Source: Chara braunii
Lineage: Eukaryota > Streptophyta > Charophyceae > Charales > Characeae
Direction of reading: 5' to 3'
NCBI GenBank assembly: GCA_003427395.1
Contig: BFEA01000038.1
Coordinates: 627,553 to 655,744 of the forward strand
Length of the DNA stretch: 28,192 nucleotides
The stretch's first letter is position 1. Each line of letters opens with the position of its first letter. Positions 19,536 to 28,192 of the stretch are shown here, one piece after another. The notes under the pieces were generated by a model. The model worked only from the letters and a program-made list of their open reading frames with translations. It did no database searches and was not told where the DNA came from. The translations under genes and the position numbers were made by a program.

Positions 19536-20216
19536 TTATGGATCCTGGGGGAGGATCAAGTCCTCCTTTTCGTCCCAAAGGTGAAGAGAGAAAACCAACT
19601 GCTTATTTTCTAAGAAGCGAGTCCATTGAAACTCAGAGGCCCAACGTCGGCTGAGCATTTTTTGGGCGTCCGGGAGTAACAAAGAGCTATTCTTAATTTT
19701 GAACCATTCGGCTAAGATCAAATTCCTAACTGCAGATTTAAAGGAATTACGAAGACGGGTAACAAGCCATACCAAGTTACTGAATCTTCGATCCATGCGA
19801 GCCATCCACAGGACCCAAAAGCCAATAATGCAAAATTTATTACCAATCTTTGATCTAGCAGTCATAGACTGATCTCCGAACAAGACCATACTCTTAGTCC
19901 AGTACGACATAGAGCCATATGTTGCTAACCACAGCCTTATCAACCATTCCCAGAAGCCTCTAGCAACCACGCATTCCCACCGGAGGTGAGAAAAATCTTG
20001 CAGCGATGTGTGGAGACAGACGTCACATCCTGCGGGGATGTCCATACCTTTCTCTGTGCGCCAGGCTGCAGTGGGGACACAGTTGTGCATGTGTAACCAC
20101 TGAAGCCCCGCGATCTTGACCTCCGTAGTCCCCATGATGATGCTGATGAAGAAGTGAACCCAGGTTATCCTTGGACTTGGTAGCTGCATTTTCTTGCATT
20201 GTCTGTTCCATGAGTC
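19536..20216 (-). pseudogene. C-terminal zinc segment (zf-RVT type) of ORF2
   Basis: After the in-frame TGA at 20217-20219 the same frame stays open to TAA-type termination at 19536. It carries LQWLHMHNCVPT, then GCDVC, then SHLRWEC: a C-X2-C-X9-H-X4-C arrangement followed by WEWLIRLW. This is the zinc-binding segment found at the C-terminus of many plant LINE ORF2 proteins. It points to a plant lineage rather than an animal L1. Confidence 0.8.
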
Positions 20217-21059
20217 TCATACTCTGATTTGGAGCGATGAAGATTTGGAGTGAATTTTGTAACCAATTCGTGAAGAATAATCCGGCAATAGTACTGTGGT
20301 AACTGTTGTAGATTCCGGTGTAGTATTCCAGCCCATTCGTGTTACGTATACCCTCCAAGTGCTATAGTCCGAGTTATTCTTCACTGGTGTGAATTTGGTT
20401 CTGCCGTCCTTTCCAATTTGCGCCTTGACCCTCAGTTCGCAGCATTGCTCCAAGTTGAGTGTCTGAGTAGGAGGGTCGGAGCGTCGCAATGTTCCTTTGT
20501 TCTGTCTCCAAGAGGAGACCTCCACTGCCTGCCTGGTGCCCTGTTTGGTTGCGCAAAAGTACTCTTGAGTTGTGGAGTCCCTCCACCAGGAATCCTATTC
20601 CACAGTCGCTTCGCCCTCCTGCAGTTTCGCTTTTCAAGTAGCCGGTATAACAACAATCAGGAGGTTCCTATGTTGTTCCACATTGTGAAGACCTCGCAGT
20701 TTCTCCCTCAATGTTTCCACCTTGTGCCAATCTGAAGTCTGGCTGCTCCATAAATGCTCTACCTTCCAAATTTCTCTCTATAGCCATTTCCTGGCAAAGT
20801 TGCCTGGAATTTTAGCTACCGAGAGGGGTTGGCCGGATGCATCCAGGATGGCGGGATTTTTGAACAGACTAGTTGACATGATTTCAGAAAAGGTGGATGG
20901 GGGTGTACATGTGGGAGATTTGACAGATCTGACCATGGGGTAATACAAGAGAGGATGCCATACGGCCTCTTCGTCAGTTAGTTCCCATTCCCTAGATAGG
21001 GTGGCTTGTGCCAACTGCATCCAGGGTTGTTTCTCTTGTGAGATAAGGAGCCTTACTGG

Positions 21060-22410
21060 TCATTTGGCCAACAAAGCGGAGTTCTGTGTCTCTGGGTCAA
21101 AAATACCTAGGCCACCATTGCGCCTCTTCTCGGTGAGTTTCCACCAGGCAACTTTGTTGATCCATGAAGAGGTGTTAGCATCCCCCTTCCAGATGAATCT
21201 GGTAAGGAGTTGGCGCACTAGCTTGGCAGAGGATGAGGAGATCTGGCGAATTGCCAGAATGAACCAAAGGGTGGAAAGGATGGTGCAGTTGGCTACTAAT
21301 GCTCTTCCTAGGAGGGAAAGATTCTTCCTCCCATACCATTTGGCGCAGCTATCTCTAGTCTTGTTGTCAATTACTGATGCTTGGTCCTTTTCACAGTGTC
21401 CGAAGGACATCTTGATTCCTAGGTATCTTTCGGATTCTGTTGAGTGGACCAGTTTGATCCCAAAGTCCACTGCGAGTGGGGAGTTGTCACGTGTCAGAGC
21501 GACGAACTTATTCCAGTTTACCCACATTCCAGAAGCAACTTCGTAGATTGAGAGGCATTCATGCACATTTGTTAAAGAGGTAGGTGTGTTTTTCGATATG
21601 GCTGAGAAATTGGCGGCTAAGGCCGATACTTTCAGTTCAAAGGAGGGGGAGACTCGGAGACCTCTGAAAGACCGGTGGTTCCTGATCATATTGAGAAGCA
21701 CCTCCAATTGGATGACGAAGAGGGATGGCGCTAGGGGACATCCCTGTCTCAGTGACTTTGTGACTCTAAAAGGCTGGGAGACAAATTCATTGACCGTGAC
21801 CCTACCTTGTGAACCGTGGTAAGGGTTTTCTACCCAGCCCCTATAGTTAGGACCTATTCCTAGCTTATATAGGACTTCGAGTAAAAAATTCCAATTGACA
21901 CGGTCATAGGCCTTCTCAAAGTCTATGAGTAGTATGGCGGTATCAGATTCGTGTGCTTTGATAAGATCTATCATGGCTTGTGAGATTACCATGACGTTGT
22001 CGAGGATTTGCCTCCCTGGGATGAAACCTGATTGGTCCGGGTGGACCAACTTGGTCATCAGAGAGGTAAGGCGCCTTGCTAGGGTCTTTGTCAAGATTTT
22101 CCCTGCCACATTTAGCAAGGAGATGGGCCTGTAGTTCCGGACGTCCCGTCGATCACCTTTCTTGTAAAGAAGGGTAATTACTCCCTCCGTCGTTCTCTTG
22201 CCAAGTGAGCTTCCTCTGAGGACGTTATTAAAAACTCGAAGTAGGTCCAGTGCGAGCAGGTCCCAAAAGAGACTGTAAAACTCAACTGGTAAGTCGTCGG
22301 GCCCAGGACATTTACCCCTGGTCATACTGCGCATAGCTGCTGTTAGTTCGCAGAGAGTGATAGGTTGTTCCATAGTCTCTTGTTCCTGTTGTGACAGTAT
22401 TCTGTGTGTG
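21060..22410 (-). pseudogene. Reverse transcriptase domain of ORF2
   Basis: One open stretch of 437 codons from the Met at 22373. Family blocks: KCPGPDDLPVEFY (21-33), GVITLLYKKGD and NYRPISLLN (64-88), HPDQSGFIPGR (111-121), LLIDFEKAYDRV with catalytic Asp at 151, RQGCPLAPSLF (209-219), GMWVNWNK, ERYLGI, and WKLTEKRRNGGLGIFD near the end. The active-site motif normally ending ADD reads LAAN at 252-255 (21609-21620), so both catalytic aspartates of motif C are gone. The stretch stops at TGA (21060-21062), but coding-like sequence continues in the same frame. Confidence 0.92.
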
Positions 22411-23039
22411 TAACCCCCATAGAAATTCCTCGTATCCCGGAGGCACTATTGGATCTCCTGGACCTTTATCGGAAGTAAGCAACTTTTCATAGAATATACG
22501 GACAAACTCGCAAATAGAATCAGAGGTCGTTGTTGGGGGATGCGTATTATCGAATGGGTGAAATAGCTCAACCATAGAGGGAGAGCCTCGCTTGTCGTTT
22601 CCCAATTTGAATGTAGTGGAATTCATTTTGTCCTTGTGTTGGATATTGTCTATGCATTTGAATTTAGCCCATGATTCTTGTCTGCTAATTTGCTTATCCT
22701 GCCATTCCTGTAGCCAAAGGGTTCTCCTGAGGGCCCAATGACTGTCGGAAAAAAAAGGTAAAGCCCATGTTATTCTCAGCCTTTTCTATGTTACGTTTGA
22801 GGATGATCTCATCTAGTTTCGTATTTGCCGCTTTGATTCTTGAAATGTTGTTGAGAAGCCCAGAGAGCATATGCGTGCCTTTATCCAGCCAGTCCCCACA
22901 ATCTGAGAACAAGGTGGAAGAAGCTCTCCAATCTTCCCAGAAGTTGCGAACCCAATCAATCATGTCCTTGTCTTCAAAGATTTGCATGTTTAATTTGAAA
23001 GTACCCCTCCCCTTATCCAGAGGCGGGTCTGCCGCGATG

Positions 23040-23690
23040 GTAAGTGAGACCGGTTTGTAGTCTGGAAGTGGATCTAGTGAGTGTTCTGCCTTGAGAACCA
23101 GTGGGATCACACATTCCGTACAGAAAATAGCGTCCAATCTTTTGCACACCACCGGTGTGTTGGAGGAGAACCAGGTGAAAGATCGCTGGTCGGGGTGTAA
23201 TATACGGAACGGGTCGAAAAAACCCTTGTCTGCCAGCAGTTCGTTCAACTTTAGCGATCCGTCTGGGTGAGAGAGAGGGGAGGATGAATCCAGTGCCTCA
23301 TTCGGTACTGTGTTCCAGTCCCCGAAATTTTGAGAGCATGGTCCACGGGGGCATATACCAAGATCAAGGTCCATTGCTGAGAGTTGATTGTTAATGTGAC
23401 CAGAGACCATCTTCCTAACAGATCGAAGTCCGTCCAGGAGACGGTCTTGCAGATGGAGTTGTGGATCAGAATCCCGGTGCCCCCTTTGGAGCCTCTGCGG
23501 GGCCCCAAACCTGGGGTCCTTACCACCATCCACCAATCTCAGTTATCCTTTCAGTGTTTAACTTTGATTCTTGGAGGAGGATAATTTGTGCTCTATTCTT
23601 ATCAATCCAGGACTTCGGCCTAACTTTTCTGTGCTTACCGCCCTCGTCTACCAGTCCACGTACATTCCAGGAGGCCACTTTAACCCTGGA
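23040..23690 (-). pseudogene. APE-type endonuclease domain of ORF2
   Basis: Hallmarks seen in three frames: SWNVRGL at the N-terminus, ILLQESKL (the catalytic Glu motif), GGTGILIHN, LLGRW, VYAPVD, GDWN (23312-23323), FTWFS, RLDAIF, and finally LPDYKPVSL. In the family the last motif normally ends in Asp-His. Here the His position is Tyr (TAC at 23057-23059), which one C-to-T change from CAC would explain. Two frame shifts (near 23525 and 23330) lie inside the domain, and the second also seems to have removed some residues between VYAPVD and GDWN. Confidence 0.85.
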
Positions 23691-23917
23691 ACCCATCCGG
23701 TCCAGCGGATGGGGCCTGGGTTTGGATGGCTCCCTGGACTGTCCGTGCTCCTCCTGTCTGCACACTAGCTGTCATCAAGGCAGTGTCCCATGGTGCCTTC
23801 AGCTGATTGGCAAAGAAACGACCGAACAGTCTTTTGTCGTTGTGAAGACAACCATTGATTTATGTGATAATCTCCCCTCTAATTCCGTCCCCCAACTCTG
23901 GAATCATCCTCTCCTTG

Positions 23918-25720
23918 TTATTGGTTTCTTTGAACCAATTGACTGGGGCCCAATAGAAATTGGACCTTACAGGAGGGACCGCTCCCCCAGGGAGAGCCTG
24001 CGTATCCAGGCAGAGCGCGTGGATCGCATGGATTCTTCCTGAAGCAACAATATCTGTTGAAGGAGATGAGTGGGTGGTGGGGGATAGGACGTACCGCACA
24101 AGCATTCTGAACAATTCTTTTACCCACATTGAGCAGTTGCATGGGGTCTGGAGTACCAGATAGAATAGAGTAGGGAATGGTGTGCCTCCCCTTGGCATCG
24201 GTTAACAACAAGACATACGGCCCCTGATTGGTGGTCTTGAAGAGCAGAGGGATGGCAATGAGAGCACATGAGCGCTGATAACCAGAAGGGGTACCGCTGT
24301 TTTCATCAAAGTCCTCCGGTCTAGTCCTTTTCAGTGGTATTGCTATGAGGAAGCGATCAAGATCCATGTCAACTGCAGTTTGGGCAGTTAGTACTAAGCC
24401 TGTAGGATGTTGTGGAACTGACACATTGAGATCAAGCGGACGTGGTTCCCCGTGAGAGGCAGCTGGCTGAGAGGGAAAACCACCGCTCCCGGACGCTTGC
24501 TCCGTCGTGTTTACCCCACCCGGCCCACTGGGTTGCCTGGCGAGCCACGATGGCCCGTCAGCGGGTGGTTTCTGTTGCAACGCAATACCCAACCTTGAAG
24601 GCATGTATTCCTTTTGTTTGCGTTGCTGGCTGTTGTTCCTCTTACTGGCAGGTTTGGGGCCTACTGCTCGTTGCTGCAGTTGTGGGTTCAACCACCGGAT
24701 GGTTCGCCTCGTGTTCGTCTTATTTCCAGCGCTAGAGGAAGAGCCAGGGTATTGTACCGGAGAGGGTTGTCTGGTAGAGGGGGTTGAGCGGCTTTGCTCA
24801 TTCCGGGCTGATTCTTTCCTCGGGGAGGGACTGGGAGACGGGTTTTCCCCGTTGCCCGTATTGCCCTGAGAAGACTCTGCACAAAGACAGTTTCCTTCCA
24901 CTCGGAGATATCTCTTGCAGCCCTTGCACCATTCGGTTTTGTTGTTGACAAGGTCTCCCGTTAAGAATCATTTTCCGGTAAACACCTTCAGTGTGCGAAC
25001 ATATTTTTGTTCGGCACTTGGGTGCAACCCATACTTAATGTTGCCCAAGTTAGGATCAATGGGGTCCTTCACTATGTCATATTCCTTTATGACTTTCCCC
25101 ATGGCCAATTCGATGCCTGTTTTAATGTACATCGAGGCATCAATGGGAAACCGCATGGCCATTACCCAATATTCCTTCTTTTTTTCTTCCTCCCTGTGTA
25201 TCTCCCAGTCTGCTTTAGGCATCCAGGCCTTGAAGAGAATTTTGTAGGTCTTTCCCCTTTCAATGATTTTTTTCATGCCTTTCTACAACATCCATTCAAA
25301 CATAAGGGTTAACTTAGGGATGTAAGTGAGCTGCATTTTACTCTCAAAGTGGGTAAGACCCCTATGAGACAACAACTTATCTTCAGGGAGCAAGGCATCT
25401 TCAATTGAGCGGATCAGCTCCAGTTTTTTATCATTTGGCATGTTCTTTGCCTCCCTCTGAAAGAGGATAGCGACCGCGTGTCGCTTCAGGAAGTCTTCTT
25501 CCACTTTCCGGATACATTCTTTCGGGCGAATCTCTAGACAACTTTCCTCTTCATTCACTGTAGCTTTGACGTAGTCCGAGACATCCTGTGACTTTTGATT
25601 CAAATACCATTCCCCGACCATACTAGCAAGGTGAATCAGTTCCTCATCCGGTAAGGGTTGCTGACCTATTGGCATCACGGACTGCGCGTTACCATCACTG
25701 GGAACGGAGGTAGCTTCCAT
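23918..25720 (-). pseudogene. LINE ORF1 (gag-like RNA-binding protein) with two in-frame stops
   Basis: A single frame of 600 codons runs from ATG at 25718-25720 to the stop at 23918-23920. It is interrupted only by TAG at codon 146 (25283-25285) and TGA at codon 251 (24968-24970), with no frame shift. Residues 1-145 are acidic/helical. Residues about 149-250 include ILFKAWMPKADWE and EYWVMAMRFPIDASMYIKTG, reminiscent of the DUF4283-type N-terminal region of plant LINE/gag proteins (moderate confidence). A Cys motif WCKGCKRYLRVEGNCLC follows at about 264-280. A Ser/Pro/Gln/Arg-rich, probably disordered region covers about 285-440, then a C-terminal part. The expected role is binding element RNA. 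Nearly intact framing suggests a relatively young loss. Confidence 0.8.
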
Positions 25721-26800
25721 TTGGATCGGATCGGAAGTAAATACGAGAGAGTAGGAGGGGTAACAAATCGAATAGTGAAGTGAGGCGGAGGTATATGTGG
25801 GGTGATTTCTTGTCGTGGTGGTAGTGAGAGCCTTCAGAGAGGGGGGAGGGAGAGGAGCATGTTGTACTAGGTGTATAACTTGAAGGTGGAGCGGAGTTCC
25901 ATGTCACGCACGGGGATCGAGAATAGTTATTCAGCAGTGGTGGGACGGGAGGGGGGGGGGGGGGGATTAGTTATCGGAGAGAGCAGTTTTCAGGCATGCG
26001 TATATTGGTGGTCAGATGCAGGGTGAGTGCATGCCAGGGTATTTAGAGGTGTGGTTAGGTAGCGAGGGGATGGGGGGTCTATACGTGTAGGAGAAAATTG
26101 GGGGACAGCTGGTGGGGCTCAACGCTTTTGGAGTGGTGGTCCGCCGTTATCAGCGGAATAATGAATCTATATCCCGTTGTATACTGACAGGGTAGAGAAG
26201 GGATTATTGCAAAGACTCTGAGGCGAGATGACGAAACAGAGCCAGAGAGAGTTGTACTTCCCGGTGATCAGGTGCAACCCTACAGTTCTGTGTAGTGGGG
26301 ATGAGGCACGGTGTAGCGGGATTGTCGACTCGGCGACTAGAGCGGGTGAGGGAGAAAAACAGGGTTCGGACTTGGGTACGACAAAGGAGCAGGCCAGAGG
26401 GATGGAAGGGGGCTCGGGGGGCGGATACTGTGAAGAGCGGGGTGTGCAGGATTTGGATGTGAACAGTGAAGAAAATGACCGAGACGGGCAGATGAAGTGT
26501 AAAGAGTAGCCGAATAGTAGTTTTAAGGTAGCAAGCACATTGTAGACAGGTGCCGAGCGGAAGTCCGAAGGAGGAAACAGTTCCTAGAAAGAGGAAATTT
26601 AACCTGAGGGTCGAGGGGGGAAGGTTGAACTCTATCGGCCGGAACAGAATTCGACATCTGTTGGGCCAAACTCGATGAGGGGCAACTCAATCCCGAAGAA
26701 CAAATCAGGGAATGTGAATCCAGCCCTTGGGTTCGCAGATTTTAATCTGACGGTGGAGGAAGCCTGTCCCCACGAATCGAGGCAAGACTCCGACACTAAG
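25721..26800 (-). other. LINE 5' leader (putative)
   Basis: About 1.1 kb upstream of ORF1 with no long conserved frame. It includes a 15-G run on the plus strand (C15 in element direction) and GC-rich stretches. An internal promoter would be expected here by analogy with other LINEs, but I cannot point to one. The right boundary rests only on the 8-bp direct repeat at 26801. Confidence 0.4.
25951..25965. repeat. G15 homopolymer
   Basis: Fifteen consecutive G, preceded by further G-rich sequence (GGGACGGGA). It could form G-quadruplexes on the plus strand and is prone to length errors in assembly. Confidence 0.9.
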
Positions 26801-26808
26801 TTGGCCAC

Positions 26809-27200
26809 ATTTTTCGGGGCGGGTACCGGAGCAAAATGGCTGGTGGTGCCAGCCAAAGGAAAGTTGCACTGGTTCGTTTTTCTTTGGCGTGCAGTGTGTT
26901 TCCAGCTTCGGAGAAAAGTGCCTGGGAACATGTGCACCAGAGCATGCACTCCTCCTGGTCCTGGACAATGCCCTAAGTTGCGTAGGGAGAGTCGAGTTGA
27001 GGGGAGATGAGGGAGGAGGGATAGGAGGGGAAGGGGGAAGAGGGAGGGAAGGAGGGGGCAGAGGTGGGGGAAGTAAAAGAGAGAACCGAACCCTGTCCTG
27101 CATAGGGAGAGTGGAATAAGGTTGAGGAGTCGGAGGAGAAGGGGTAACGGAAACCTGGCCTGTGGGGGGTGAGAAGGGGTAACAGAAACGGAGCCTGGAT
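26809..27200. other. Purine/G-rich DNA, no gene
   Basis: Strongly G/A-biased stretch at 26995-27080. Open frames here encode Gly/Arg/Glu on one strand and Pro/Ser/Leu on the other, reflecting composition. Words of the type GGGGTAACRGAA recur at about 27138, 27176 and 27361. Confidence 0.5.
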
Positions 27201-27303
27201 CGGGGCCTACGTCCCACTTACACGAATTAAGCGATATTGACCGTAGATTGCAAAGATCAACGGCCAGAATCTCTTAATCAGTGCAAGTGGGACCTTGGCC
27301 CCG
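27201..27303. repeat. Imperfect palindrome with GTGGGACC boxes
   Basis: CGGGGCCTACGTCCCACTT (27201-27219) is the inverted counterpart of 27285-27303 with two mismatches in 19. The pairing continues inwards for about 12 bp more (CACGAATTAAG against CTTAATCAGTG). A partial direct echo of the right half lies at about 27526-27571 (CGGCCGTGTTCTAAGAATAA, then GTGGGACCTCGCCC). It could be a small inverted-repeat element or a regulatory palindrome. Confidence 0.65.
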
Positions 27304-27761
27304 GAGAGAGGAGGGAAGGGCCTGTACAGGGAGGCCGGGGGCGCGGGGAGGGTGAGGCGAAGGGGTAACAGAAGAATGCCTCCACAACAAGAGGGAATCG
27401 AGGGGGGGCCATGGCAAACGAAGGGCAAAAATGGAAATACATGGGAGAGGGAGGCTGCCGGTTTGGAGACGCACGGCGTGGTTCCATTCACCTATACTCT
27501 CGAATCCTAACAGTTGATCACGAAGACCTGCGGCCGTGTTCTAAGAATAAGGGTAGGTGGGACCTCGCCCATTACCCAGCTGGAGCGGAAAGGAGGTAGT
27601 AGGTGGCGCGTCGGACGAGGGGGGGCGAATGTCACGGCGGAGAGCACGGAAGACATTGCGGGGTGTACCTGTCGCGGATGATCATCGGGATAACCGGTAT
27701 GTCCCACCGTCCGAGTCACGCGGGCCTTCCTCGCGCCCGGGCCAGGGCATTCAGAGATTGC

Positions 27762-27771
27762 TGACGTGGCA
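27762..27771 (+). promoter_or_regulatory. ACGT-core bZIP-like motif
   Basis: TGACGTGGCA has the ACGT core of plant bZIP sites (hybrid of C-box and G-box type). The same word recurs at 27947-27956 in the second duplicate copy. No adjacent gene is visible, so function is conjecture. Confidence 0.3.
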
Positions 27772-27871
27772 ATGAGTCGAATGGGGTTGCGAGTGCGACT
27801 CCTGAACGCGAACGACGCCACTTGGCTGTGGCTTGTCGTCTTAGATGGTGTATGCATGTGCGTGTGACATC

Positions 27872-27909
<38 letters not shown>

Positions 27910-27946
27910 CCCTCCTCCCGCCCGAGCCAGGGCATACAGAGGTTGC

Positions 27947-27956
27947 TGACGTGGCA
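27947..27956 (+). promoter_or_regulatory. ACGT-core bZIP-like motif, second copy
   Basis: Identical TGACGTGGCA at the equivalent place of the second tandem copy, kept while neighbouring bases differ. Confidence 0.3.
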
Positions 27957-28051
27957 GAGAGCCGGACGGGGACGTATGGCCGACTCCTGAACGGAAAAGG
28001 ACGCCAGGTGGCTGTGGCTTGTCTTTGATGGTATGTGCGTGTGCGTATGAC

Positions 28052-28119
<68 letters not shown>

Positions 28120-28158
28120 CCTGGCGGGTTCAGGCGAGAGTGCACGGTGTGCGCGTTT

Positions 28159-28160
<2 letters not shown>

Positions 28161-28192
<32 letters not shown>
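28161..28192. repeat. CA microsatellite at window end
   Basis: (CA)n running off the end of the window. Confidence 0.95.

Larger units (their letters stand above)
19536..23696 (-). pseudogene. LINE ORF2 polyprotein (endonuclease, reverse transcriptase, zinc segment), inactivated
   Basis: Family role: nicks target DNA and reverse-transcribes the element RNA at the nick. The likely start is the ATG at 23694-23696, just before VKVASWNVRGL; an in-frame ATG at 23763-23765 is the alternative. The span of about 1390 codons suits plant L1-type ORF2. Domains in order: APE-type endonuclease (about 23690-23040), linker, reverse transcriptase (about 22410-21060), thumb/connector, C-terminal zinc segment (about 20130-20000). 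The frame changes near 23525, 23330, 22750 (next to an 8-A run on the plus strand) and 22400. The resumed frame has stops at 21060-21062 (TGA where TGG fits), 20778-20780 (TAG), about 20627 (TGA) and 20217-20219 (TGA), with unclear frame use at 20630-20220. It starts about 220 nt after ORF1. Confidence 0.9.
19365..26800 (-). mobile_element. Degenerate plant-type non-LTR (LINE, L1-like) retrotransposon
   Basis: Minus-strand element in the order 5' leader, ORF1, ORF2 (endonuclease, reverse transcriptase, zinc segment), 3' UTR and poly-A tail. The tail is the 12-T run at 19365-19376 on the plus strand, 160 bp beyond the ORF2 stop. The 5' end is not certain. The best candidate comes from an 8-bp direct repeat, TTGGCCAC, next to the tail (19357-19364) and again at 26801-26808, which would put the 5' boundary near 26800 and the length at about 7.4 kb. 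Such a short repeat can arise by chance. Both ORFs carry several inactivating changes, so this copy cannot move by itself. No LTRs are present. Confidence 0.9.
27723..28117. repeat. 185-bp tandem duplication ending in GA microsatellites
   Basis: Copy 1 is 27723-27907 and copy 2 is 27908-28117. Each begins GGCCYTCCTC, contains GCCAGGGCAT, TGCTGACGTGGCA, CGACTCCTGAACG and TGGCTGTGGCTTGTC, and ends with TGACAT and a (GA)n tract (27874-27907 and 28056-28117). The length difference lies mainly in the GA tract. Confidence 0.85.

Noticed and set aside
20418-23060. Plus-strand frames of 90-180 codons inside the LINE
   Set aside because: They are antisense shadows of the recognised ORF2 frames.
26705-27217. 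170-codon proline-rich minus-strand frame
   Set aside because: Reflects the G/A-rich plus strand; no motif, and it straddles the putative 5' end of the LINE.
27507-28145. 212-codon minus-strand frame with SLSLSL stretches
   Set aside because: It follows the tandem duplication and GA tracts. It has no domain and is explained by composition.

Overview
This is a stretch of eukaryotic nuclear DNA, most likely from a plant or another streptophyte. The only gene-like content I recognise with confidence is a decayed non-LTR (LINE, L1-type) retrotransposon on the minus strand, about 19365-26800. Its ORF2 carries an APE-type endonuclease, a reverse transcriptase and a C-terminal CX2C..HX4C zinc segment of the zf-RVT type, a layout typical of plant LINEs. 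Other signs that this is large-genome eukaryotic intergenic DNA are abundant GA, CA, ATT and CAC microsatellites, GTAAGT/CAG splice-like signals, homopolymer tracts and an assembly gap (N, 11148-11242). I cannot name the species. I see no prokaryotic gene, tRNA, rRNA or CRISPR array.

Layout. 1-4640 is repeat-rich DNA with microsatellites, a dispersed short module and minus-strand exon-like segments whose donors run into pyrimidine-rich or CA-rich tracts. 4707-4822 is a 29-bp tandem repeat. 5247-6476 is an array of about ten hairpins with a shared core and stems that change sequence while keeping pairing. 6903-9634 holds two copies of a 1.35-kb repeat of unknown type, with a diverged third fragment at 15915-16321. 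10.0-11.4 kb contains weakly related segments, a tiny ORF and a GA tract interrupted by the gap. 12185-12414 is a 115-bp duplication. 13243-13862 is a second, unrelated hairpin array with eight copies, a 19-nt core and covarying stems. It is followed at 14060-14690 by a third tandem array of about 123-bp units. 16.6-19.2 kb contains small repeat families with strong hairpins.

The LINE occupies 19365 to about 26800 and reads right to left: a long 5' leader, ORF1 (two in-frame stops), ORF2 (several frame changes and stops, loss of the catalytic aspartate pair and of an endonuclease histidine), a short 3' UTR and a poly-A tail. The element is dead in this copy. The right end (26.8-28.2 kb) is G/purine-rich and contains an imperfect palindrome with GTGGGACC boxes and a 185-bp tandem duplication, each copy with a TGACGTGGCA motif and a long GA tract.

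The most unusual content is the two arrays of conserved-core, variable-stem hairpins. I do not recognise either family. All structure calls were made by eye, without folding or database searches.
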